A stretch of 64,000 bases of DNA from contig NC_134367.1 in NCBI RefSeq assembly GCF_035582795.1, positions 8,199,562-8,263,561 on the forward strand. Direction: 5' to 3'. Below the pieces are notes generated by a model, which was not told the origin of the DNA, ran no database searches, and saw nothing but the letters and a program-made list of their open reading frames with translations. Numbering within the stretch: the stretch's first letter is position 1; each line of letters opens with the position of its first letter. Origin of the DNA: Mycteria americana (taxonomy: Eukaryota; Chordata; Aves; Ciconiiformes; Ciconiidae). The position numbers were made by a program, and so were the translations under genes. Of this stretch, positions 27,501 to 37,397 are shown piece by piece.

Positions 27501-28253
27501 AAAGGAAATGCCTTCTTGCTGAATGGGTAAAATTAATCCCAAGTGTAATTTCACTGGCATCAGTGCAAATTCAACAACGGACTAGGTCTGCCATTTGCAA
27601 GAAGAACAGGTTTATGTTATCCTTTCACATTGCTTAAAAATACATTTTCTTTTCCTTTTTTTAATCTTTTCTATTTGAAAGGACTGTTTCAAGCGTAACT
27701 GTATGCTTCCACAAGCATTTAAGTACTCAGGACAATAATATCGCCAGTTACTTGTTTTACAATGGTCTCAAGAGACTATCCAGTGACAAAGTCCAGGTGT
27801 GCTGGGCATTGCAGACAGTGCTGGACTATGTCATCTGAAACAGCCTAAGGAACTTGCAATGGCCTTGAAGTTCAAGCCCTTCAAATCTTTGCACTCTGTA
27901 GCCACAACACTAGCATTAGGGAACTCCAGTTAACTTGCTTCTAGGGCAAGAGACACTTCCCACTGCAGAAAGCTCATACTGAAATTTTACTGCATTCGTT
28001 GTCTGTGGGCACCTGGCTCGAAGAAACATCGCTGATAACGATGACGCTGCTGATGCAGTAACGTTACTTACTGGACCAACTACAAAGAACACAGAGGAAG
28101 GAAGGAGACTACACAGTGGGTTACAAGAGATTTGCAAATGTCTGAGTTCACCAGGCCAGGCACTGTCTGGACTGACAGCAGTGGTATGTGCAGAGCTGTG
28201 TGTGTATGCTAATCATTAGCATAGGATAATCTGCCCTGTTCTGCAGTTATCCC

Positions 28254-28667
28254 TCTCCTGGTTTCAGCTGGGATAGAGTTAATTTCCTTCCTAGTAGCTG
28301 GTATAGTGCTGTGGTTTGGATTTTAATATGAGAATAATGTTGATAACACACTGATGTTTTAGTTGTTGCTAAGCAGTGTTTATGCAAAGTCGAGGACTTT
28401 TCAGCTTCCCATGCTCTGCCAGCGAGGAGGTGCACAAGAAGCTGGGAGGGGGCACAGCCAGGACAGCTGACCCAAACTGGCCAAAGGGCTATTCCACACC
28501 ATATGGCATCATGCTCAGTATAGAAACTGGGGGAGTTGGCTGGGGGGCAGCGATCACTGCTCGGGGACGGGCTGGGCATTGGTCGGCGGGTGACGAGAGG
28601 TTGCAACACTTCTTTTTCCCTAGGTTTTGTTCCTCTCTCTCTCTCTCTTTTGTTGTCTTCTATTATT

Positions 28668-28700
<33 letters not shown>

Positions 28701-28846
28701 ATTATTTCAACTATTAAACTGTTCTTATCTCAACCCACAAGTTTTCTTACTTTTGTCCTTCAGAGTCTCTCTCCCATCCCATCGAGGGGAAGGGTGAGCG
28801 AGCGGCTGTGTGGTGCTTGGTTGCAGACTGGGGTTAAACCACGACA
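28254..28846 (+). mobile_element. Solo LTR of an avian endogenous retrovirus (copy 2 of 3)
   Basis: This 593-bp element is closely related to the LTR at 47020. It begins TCTCCTGG (canonical TG changed to TC), carries the GGGATAGAGTTAATTTCCTTC block, and ends GGGGTTAAACCACGACA. It is flanked by TCCC on both sides (28250-28253 and 28847-28850), consistent with a 4-5 bp target duplication. ATTAAA at about 28713 followed by a T-rich stretch is a plausible LTR polyadenylation signal and supports plus orientation. A GTT/ATT microsatellite at 28663-28707 lies just before it and is much longer than in the other copies. No internal retroviral genes are adjacent. Confidence 0.85.
28663..28707 (+). repeat. 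(TTG)n/(ATT)n microsatellite inside the LTR
   Basis: An uninterrupted run of about eleven TTG units is bounded by ATT units on both sides. It lies in the LTR just upstream of its candidate ATTAAA signal. The corresponding interval in the copy at 47020 is an interrupted ATT-rich stretch (about 47441-47472), so the tract expanded within this copy after insertion or derives from a variant source element. Confidence 0.9.
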
Positions 28847-28850
28847 TCCC

Positions 28851-31800
28851 CTGGGTGCTATTTCATGCACAGCCCTTCCCTAGTTATTCTCAACCTCAGA
28901 TGCTGTTGCCCGTGGAGATTCTTTTCTATTTATTACTACAGTGCTGATAATTTCTTGCTTCACTTGCCAGCCCCATCTTGGACATACATAACTAGACAAA
29001 CCACCTTCTCCTTTCCTGCAGCGACAGGTAAAATCATTTATTTTCAGCTCACTGAATCTACCCCAACACAGCACACCAGCTAGCCTCCACATAACCCTCC
29101 CTCTGCAAAATGTACCTTCTGACATTAAAGGAAAAGCAGCCGTGTTCATTAAAAGGAGTCCCAGTCCTAAGTGCTGATTTGAGGCTGTTTGGTTTTCACC
29201 AAAAGAAGATTGCCACAAATGGTGTTATGAATACCCAGGAGAGTTGAGGGCTTCTTCAGCTGGTTTAGGAAGCCAGTGTCCATAGCTGCTGCTCCTTCTG
29301 TGGAGGAGGAGGCAGAGACACAAAGCTTGTAAAGCCCAGTTGTCAGGTGAAAGCCCTGCTGTGAATCCAGGGGAAGCTAAGTGAGACATAAAACAAAGCA
29401 GCAGTTTCTCTCTCCCACCTATCTTCATGCAATAATACTGCATGCAGTTGAACCAGTGCAGTGGAAAATAATGTTGTGATTTCTAAAGGGTTTTTGCAAA
29501 ACAAAGGATATTGGATCACATTTTCTCCTCAGTTTAGTCACCGTTCACACAGTAATGAAGAGCAGAAGCTGGCTGGCTTTGTTTAAAATAATGAGAAGCT
29601 GTGACTTTGAGCAATTTGATCATAAATTTTTGTCTTGCTTTTTCTCCTGCATGAGCAGGTTGTGATAGTAGGTATAATTTACTATGACAAACCACTAGCA
29701 TCAATGCATTAATCAAGAAAAACAAATGGTCCCCCTTTGAAATCTCCTGCCCACCTAGAGAGAGTAATGGGGTTATAAATGAAGAAAGAACAAATATTGA
29801 CTCTATGAAAGGTAAAGGTACCTGAGAGTTCACCCATCAGTCTTTAGATTACACTTGCCTTTCAGGATGAATGGGATTTCTTTCATAATCTATTTTGATT
29901 ATTTTTTTTTAAACATCTCAGGAAACAGGATGGGGACATTCTACTCAGCGTTCTCTTTAGGTTTTCAAGATGTTCCAGACTGTTTCTGAAGGACAGTACC
30001 TCCAATTTCTGCAATGAGGTAGATGCTCCCAACCCAAGAGCTGTCTTTCAGTTTGACATCAGTACTGAAGGAGCTGCCTGGACTGGTCAATGAGTTATTT
30101 GTTTGATGGTTTCTGGTGCAGCTTTCTGTAAGATGGCTCCAGAGACTCACCCTCCATCACTTACACTATGGCAGCTCAGGGACAGAGACACCCCTTGGCA
30201 TCTGGACCCATCCAGGACTCAAGAGGACCCAAGAATTTACTGCCTAAGGGAAAGGCCTCTGGCACCATTTACTGAACCTAATCTTACGTTGTCACGCACT
30301 CTTCATCCCCCTCCAAACTCATAACATCTCACTCATTTAACCTCTGAAGCAATGCTATACCTGTCTTCTACACAGACTACTGGAGTCTATTTCAGATTCC
30401 TTTCAACATTGGCTTCCACATTAGACTCAATTCCTCTTAAAAATGTCGTACTGAATCAGAAAATTAGGAGAATCGTGTGTTTCATGAATGCTGAGATAAG
30501 CCAGTGTTGCTGTCCCTTCTGTAACCTGTAAGGGTCCCAGGCATCCCATAGGGAAGAGCCAAAACCCCAAAAGAAGCTGCAAAGCCCATCACATCTTAAA
30601 TTCACAAAGAGCTGAAAACACCACAGATTCCCAGAGGAATTTAAAGACACTTCTGACTCTGAACATAGGGCCAGTATCTACTGAGGCACTGGCAAAGCTG
30701 CCAATAGACAAGTTCATATTTCATATATCACCTGCACCCCAATAGAAATCATTGGCACCTGTTTTTTTTCTTCTCCCATAAAGGTTATACAATAACAGTT
30801 TATCCTTCAGGGTTGGAATGCAACAAAGGGAAAAGTAAACAGAAGAAAATAGGTGTGCATGAACACACTGGTGATGTGCCATGAAAGCCATGCCCCTTGC
30901 AAGAGGCACTCCAGGAGCCTTGGGCTCAGGGGAGCAGACGCGATCACTTCTCCAGCAACTGCACGCAAAGGGGAGAACATGCAGTTGGTCTGGCAGGGTT
31001 AACCACAGCTGGCTCCAAGAGGATGTACACTCCAAAACGACCTAGGCCTGGGGGTGTTTTGACAGAATGAGATGGAATTTTCCAGTCCATCGCTTCGCCA
31101 AGCTCAGTGCTAGGACGCTCTGTCTGAAGAACTGTTCTCCCTCTCCTCTTTGCTTGCTCTACAGTAAGGTAAAAAATGTAATTGTGGATGCTTGATGGCC
31201 ACCTTAATGAACAGCTGTTCGAGCCAGAAGGGTCTGGCACCTTAGGTTATTTTAAGCAACATTTTGGGATATCTCTGATTATTAAGTTTCAGCAAAATCA
31301 ACTCACCTTAAGCTAACCAACAACTCATGTCTCATTAAAGGGAAGCTTCCAGAAAGACTAGAGCTGCCAACAGATTATTTAAATATTCTAATAAAATTCA
31401 CTATATTCAAACCTTTCTAGAGTAGTTTATAGAGCTGTTTTGATACCTGGGATAAACAGGACACAGAGGAATCCAGGCATTGCCTTGTGCCCATGCTGAG
31501 ATGGTTTTGCAAAAAAGCCTGAAGGATTCAGATACTCCTGGACTGTATCACATACGTGGCCCCTCAGTCTGAATGGAGCTATGTCTGCTCCACCAGCCAC
31601 TGGCAAGGTTACAGCAACTATGAATGACTTGACAGTTGTTCTGTAAAGGGCACGATTTAGCTAGGACAAAAGCAGACTCTGGGCCGCTTTTCTCAGGAAG
31701 ATGTCACCATGCAAGCCACGGAGCAGTGGAGCTACTCCACACCACGGAGTCTGTCCTCGTCCTTCCAGTTAGCTTCCTTGGGCTTCCATTCCTCCACTGG

Positions 31801-34793
31801 AAAAGCAGGTCAGGAGACTCTCAGAAGTGCTGGATAACAGCCCAGCATCTCCTAGCAATAAGGGTATATTGAATGCTTGAGCGGTTCACCCCATAGACTT
31901 TCTTCCTCCCGCTCTGACATTTGGGTGGCACCTCTGTGAGCAGCAATCACTTCCAGGCTCTGTACCTGGTGTTACAACTGTACAAACCAACAAAACACAG
32001 ACGAGAGGACGAGAGATGCATTTGTGCCACACTGTTGCATAAATGTCAGGGGAAGGAGCTTCGTTCTTGAGGTAACAAATGCCAAAGTAAAGTTTTAAAA
32101 ATGAATTATCAAAAGCAATGTTTCCACTTTCAAATCCAACTGAAACCAAACTGTGCCAAGCCTTCAGGTCTGTATTGAGCCAGTGCTTGTTCCCATTCGT
32201 GAAGGAGATGACCACAAAAGTTTTCTGCACACCCAGAGAGGATGAGGTGGGGAAGGCCTTCCATGAGCCAGCTCCGTTTCTTTTGGAATCTGGGGACATC
32301 CAGCTGCCTCTTCTCAACCCTGAGTGCACAACAGACCACATCCCCAGAGAAGCTCAGCCCCTTGTAGACACCTTTCTGTTTAGAGGCATAATAACAGTAA
32401 CAGCAGGTGTTACCACCTTTTGCTGTGTTTCCCCTAAAAAGACATCCAAGTTCCCTTGGGCAACATGAAAACTCACTCCCTTCTTCACACCCTCTGACAC
32501 TCCACAGACAGCTGTGTTGGGGCTGCTGCAATGTGGCCTCAGGTGTTTAGAAGAAACCTCTGTGATTTCAGACTGCAACACAGCCTGTTTCAGAAGGTGC
32601 TATTGACAGCCTTCATCCCAGTGCTGCAGACTGATGCACATATCTAGCCTGGGACTGAAGCACCGCGTCCCTGGCCTCATGGGGACACGAGCAGTTTAAA
32701 TCCAGACGGCGTATGTTAGAGGCAGGTAGGCAGGTCAGCTCGAGCCAGGAAGCAGCCTGCCCATGTTCACACAACTCAGATAAGAGCCCTGCCCCAATGC
32801 TGCTAACAAGTTTTGGGGTTTCTTAACTCACATTCAGTGTCACACAAACCCAGATGTGTCCTAAACCTCAAGTAGCTGTCTCTGAACTCATTCTGAGCCA
32901 CCACCAGCACAGCCTGTTTGGGTATCTCCACAACAGAAATGTATATTACTTCCCTATCTGGCCAAAGGCAGCATATGGTCTGAGAAGGTCTGTTCTTCAG
33001 GCTTTGCTTACAACAAAGTTGAGCTAAAGCACAGAAAACAAAAATTAATGGCTCAGAGTCACAAAGAAAGGGTGGAGCAAAACACAAGGCAGGTCTCCTT
33101 CATCCCAGGGTAGTCCCTAAACATCTGCCTTTTTCCCACTAATGAGCAGAACCATCATTCAGTGCAATCTTTAGCAAGGAAGTGTGTTTCTACATAGGTC
33201 CAAGAGGGATCAGTTATACTGGTGACCTGAGAGAGAATACGTTGTCTTTACTGATACATCTGCAAGGACACAAACATCGGGGAGGAAGACAGGTCACTGA
33301 AATGCCCATGCCAAAAGAGATTTGGGTTTGAAATAGGCTGGAGGTGGGAGCATGTCCAGCTGGATAACTGACTGAGCCTGACCTCTCAATGCAACGTTGT
33401 GGCCAAAAGGGCTACCTCAGTACTGGATATAAACGCAGCTGAAGGCTGTGAGCCATCGTTATCTCCGTATTTGGGATGACTGCTAGCACTACTGAACTGC
33501 CGTGTTCAGTTTTGAAACGAACAGTTCAAGAAGGATATTGAACTAGTGGAAGAGACTTCAAAGACAGTAACATGAAGGATGACATTTAATGGAAGACCTT
33601 GGCCCCATCCTACTTCCACAGATGAGAGGGGATCAGGCTAAGCACTATTTATTTTCTACCTGTCTGGGTTTTCTTCCCAAGGAAACTCAGATGCTCAGAG
33701 AGGGAACTGCAGTGCACTTTGGTGGGAACAAAACAGAGCTTCAGGGCACAGCATCCCTAGATTGAGTCACAGCTGCCTAGGTATTGTGGAAGCACACCTA
33801 CAGTATGCTCCAGGGGACATCCCTGCTCCTCCAGGGTAGATTCGGCCAAAACTTATTATCAAAAATAATTTAAAGAGTGACTTGACCATAACTACCTGAG
33901 AGGAAGACACTTAGTAATAGGGGGCCGTAATTCAAGCTGGGCAAGCAGGCACAAATACATTTTGCATAGTAGCAGTAAGGGACCACAGGTGAGCTTCCCC
34001 AGGACCTGACAGGGGGAACTAGAAATATGCTCAACTCAGAATTAATTCAGAGAAGTCCCAAAGTCTGTTTAATCTTTGTCAGATCACCTGAGCACAGTGA
34101 TGCCTTTATGAATTTCATCCTACTCCTAGAAGCATTTTACAGAAATTATTAACTCATGTGACTGTAAAGTGATCCATATTTTCATAGATTGTGTTATATA
34201 GGTAAGAAAAGTAGGAAGGCAGCCCTTCCTCTACTCTGTCTGACCTGCTCAGTGAAGAAATTCAAGCTGAGTCCCTGATACCTGTATTTCAACATCAAGG
34301 AAGCTGTCCTTGAAAAAAGAGACCCAAGAACAGGGGGTCCACCACAAGTAAGAAGCTCACACATTACAACCAATGAACCTAAGGAAACAGCTGTCTGCAA
34401 ATCAGCCTCGATAACCTGCACTTGTGCTCCTTAAAAATGGAAAGCTGGGGCACACCTGACTGGGTTAGCCAAGCACATCAGCAGTGCCTGGATGTCAGGG
34501 TGCCACAACAGGCCACACAGGAACCAGACGCAGGGTGCAGGGCCCTGTAGGGCACCTCAAATGAAGTGAGGTTCACCTACAGTAACTTGGGAATCCCTGA
34601 ACTCGATGCAGTACCACGCTGTCCAGATGGTCTTGTTAGGCTGCAATCAACAGTGGTCAGCCAAGGAGGTAGACATGGCTCCCTTACACCAAAGCATCCA
34701 ATTCTCTTCTTTAAAGACAGCTGTGAGACACAAATCTGCAGTTTTCCAAGTCATAACCCACACACCTCCTTACAGCTATTTTGGGATCTCCTC
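28851..34793. other. Noncoding DNA, no gene recognised
   Basis: Open frames here reach about 150 codons (minus strand, 31886-32341) but resemble no protein family, and overlapping frames on the opposite strand are equally long. A possible MIR-like core lies near 33678-33745 (AAGGAAACTCAGATGCTCAG, then GGGAACTG). No RNA gene, promoter-like CpG cluster or clear LTR is visible. Confidence 0.5.
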
Positions 34794-35871
34794 AGAATCA
34801 CAGAATCACAGAATCGTATAGGTTGGAAAAGACCTTTAAGATCATCGAGTCCAACCGTAAACTCAACACTACCAAGACCACCACTATACCATGTCCCTAA
34901 GCACCTCATCCAAACGTCTTTTAAATACCTCCAGGGATGGCGACTCAACCACTTCCCTGGGCAGCCTGTTCCAATGGTTGACAACCCTTTCAGTGAAGTA
35001 AAATTTCCTAATATCCAGTCTAAACCTCCCCTGGTGCAACTTGAGGCCATTTCCTCTCATCCTATCACTTGTTACCTGGGAGAAGAGACCGACCCCCACC
35101 TATCTACACCCTCCTTTCAGGTAGTTGTAGAGAGCAATAAGGTCTCCCCTCAGCCTCCTTTTCTCCAGGCTAAACAGTCCCAGCTCCCTCAGCCGCTCCT
35201 CATCAGACTTGTGCTCCAGACCCTTCACCAGCTTCGTTGCCCTTCTCTGGACATGCTCCAGCACTTCAATGTCTCTCTTGTAGTGAGGGCCCAAAACTGA
35301 ACACAGTATTCGAGGTGCGGCCTCACCAGTGCCGAGTACAGGGGCACGATCACTTCCCTAGTCCTGCTGGCCACACTATTTCTGATACAAGCCAGGATGC
35401 CATTGGCTTTCTTGGCCACCTGGGCACACTGCTGGCTCATATTCAGGCAGCTGTCAACCAACACCCCCAGGTCCTTTTCTGCCAGGCAGCTTTCCAGCCA
35501 CTCTTCCCCAAGCCTGTAGCGTTGCATGGGGTTGCTGTGGCCCAAGTGCAGGACCTTGCACTTGGCCTTGTTGAACCTCATACAATTGGCCCCAGCCCAT
35601 CGATCCAGCCTGTCCAGGTCCCTCTGCAGAGCCTGCCTACCCTCCAGCAGATCAACACTCCCACCCAACTTGGTGTCATCTGCAAACTTACTGAGGGTGC
35701 ACTCGATCCCTTTGTCCAGGTCATTGATAAAGATGTTAAACAGAACTGGCCCCAACACAGAGCCCTGGGGAACACCGCTTGTGACCGGCTGCCAAATGGA
35801 TTTAACTCCATTCACCACAGCTCTTTGGGCCCGGCCATCCAGCCAGTTCTTTACCCTTGTCGTAGGAAGGT
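34794..35871 (-). mobile_element. CR1 LINE 3' fragment (ORF2 reverse transcriptase remnant), copy A
   Basis: Read on the minus strand, the fragment encodes the C-terminal half of CR1 ORF2. In order it shows [20 protein letters not shown], the catalytic-type FADDTKLGG motif, [32 protein letters not shown], then after a frameshift [15 protein letters not shown] and [17 protein letters not shown], and a last segment around [11 protein letters not shown]. At least two frame changes (near 35295 and 35100) break the reading frame, so it is a dead copy. The 3' end has the CR1-type octamer tail, AGAATCAC units, at 34794-34815. It is 5'-truncated at about 35871, as most CR1 copies are. The plus-strand frame at 34566-35300 is its antisense shadow. 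Confidence 0.95.
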
Positions 35872-35933
35872 GATCACCATTAAGTTATTGGAATTACCCC
35901 TCGATCACCATTAAGTTATTGGAATTACCCCTC
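35872..35933 (+). repeat. Perfect 31-bp tandem duplication at the CR1 5' junction
   Basis: Positions 35872-35902 and 35903-35933 are identical 31-mers placed head to tail with no spacer. They begin GATCACCATT and end ATTACCCCTC. They abut the point where CR1 coding similarity stops. The perfect identity implies either a recent duplication or one made during CR1 integration. Confidence 0.93.
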
Positions 35934-36900
35934 TATGCCCTGTTCCTCACCCCCCTGAGATATATTATTCTGACTTTTTAATAGTGCTTAGGTAGTGACA
36001 AGAACTTAAAGAAAGAATCATCTTGAGAAGCAATCTTCGCTTCAAGTGGTGTGCTCAGTGTTGGTGGCGATTTTTTTTGTATTTTAAGGGTCAGAGTGCC
36101 CTCTTCTGTCCTATCCGTGCCTGATTATTAACTCACGACTGTGTTAGATCAGCAGATTATCAAGAAATACTGTGACCTGTCTTCTGCACACCCTACCATC
36201 TTCTAAACAACAGTTACAAAACGAAACAGCTGATCACAAACTAGAAAATAACTCTTGTTAATGTGGGGGCTCAGGCAGGCTACAAAGTCAGCTGCCACCC
36301 ATAAAAGGGGCTGGGGGAACCTCACAGGCAACATGATAGATCTAATTAGTTGATGAGGTCAGGCATATTTTGAAGTGAACCTCTGCGAAGTTTAAACAGT
36401 GGGTTGTTATTTAATGGGTCCACACTCTGCATTTAAACTTTGCCTCTCTCCTGCCTGTGTAGCTGCTAATTGAATCCAGACTGACACCTGAGGAAAACTG
36501 ACTGAAACAAACATATTAAAAGTAGTTCAATAATACCAATGTATATAATCATTTCTAAACTAACCATGCTGAAATCAGTGGGACTGCAGGTTAGCTGAAT
36601 TATGGACAGAGCTAACAATGGTCCAGAAAAATTTATTAGTGGAGGCTTTCTATCATGAAAACACATGTTTCATGATAGAACACAGGAGCATGTTTCTGGA
36701 AACCATATAACCACCTTTGTGCAGCACAGCCAGCGTTAATAAACTGTGGTGGATCCTCCCCACGTCCCAAGGAGCTGCTACGAGTGTGCCTGCACCGTAT
36801 TCCCACCACTGCTGATGAGCCCAGCGACGCACTGGAAGCTCTCGCCTTGCAACCCAATGCCACAGCACCTGGCCCCTCTCCCCTTCCATGTCTGCTTTGG
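35934..36900. other. Upstream flank of the MRPL19 CpG island
   Basis: No coding exon or recognisable repeat. GC content rises steadily toward 36900. Several short frames on both strands in the rising GC region have no family match. Confidence 0.55.
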
Positions 36901-37359
36901 GGCCGGGGGTGCCCTCTGGTCCTCCTCTGGTCCTCCTTCTCCCCCACCCGAAACCACCTTGAGGGACGGGTTGAAAGGAGCTACTTGGTTTCCTCCCGCC
37001 CCTGAAGGGACACCTGCCTCCAGCACCAGCCGACTACCCCGGCTGCCACCCGCCGCCCTGGGAGGAGGCGGCCCCGGCAGCCTTATGCCTTTTGGGGTCC
37101 CACTTGGGGCAGGGCCCATCCCTGCGGCAGGGACCAGCCACGGGCCCTCCAGCAGGGCAGGCCAGGGCCCTTTCCTCAGGTATGAACGGGGCCGCCCCGC
37201 AGCCGGGCTCTGGCGTGGGAAAGCCCCACAGGGCCCGAGGCGGGCCCAGCCGCGGGCCCTGCTCCTCCCTGCGGGCACGGGCGAGCAGCCCCGCCAGCCA
37301 CAGCTCCGCTTCGCGCTTCGGGCTAGTTTGGCCCGCGGCGCTCGCCATAGCGGCGCTGC

Positions 37360-37369
37360 GCGCATGCGC
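37360..37369 (+). promoter_or_regulatory. Perfect NRF1 palindrome upstream of MRPL19
   Basis: GCGCATGCGC, preceded by TGC and followed by C, matches the core NRF1 site. It lies 28 bp before the ATG. NRF1 is a main activator of nuclear genes for mitochondrial proteins, which matches the gene's role. Binding itself is inferred. Confidence 0.75.
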
Positions 37370-37376
37370 CGGCAGG

Positions 37377-37385
37377 CCGGAAGCG
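37377..37385 (+). promoter_or_regulatory. ETS/GABP-type site CCGGAAGCG
   Basis: CCGGAAGCG has the GGAA core with the CCGGAAG context bound by ETS factors such as GABPA (NRF2), which often works with NRF1 at mitochondrial genes. It lies 7 bp after the NRF1 palindrome and 12 bp before the ATG, so it is in the core promoter or 5' UTR. Confidence 0.6.
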
Positions 37386-37397
37386 GCCGTAGTCGCC

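Larger units (their letters stand above)
20760..28249. other. Noncoding DNA, no gene recognised
   Basis: The largest frame, on the minus strand at 22760-23416 (218 codons), begins at a GTG and resembles no family I know. The frame at 26237-26743 (+, 168 codons) is likewise unrecognised. T runs occur at 21821-21837 and 24709-24726. Two candidate MIR-like remnants lie near 23936-24100 and 24391-24510. Nothing else stands out. Confidence 0.5.

Noticed and set aside
34566-35300. 244-codon plus-strand frame, and similar plus-strand frames at 35237-35914 and 41194-41721
   Set aside because: They are antisense to CR1 ORF2; the minus strand of the same DNA encodes recognisable reverse-transcriptase segments, and the plus-strand peptides repeat between the two CR1 copies for that reason.
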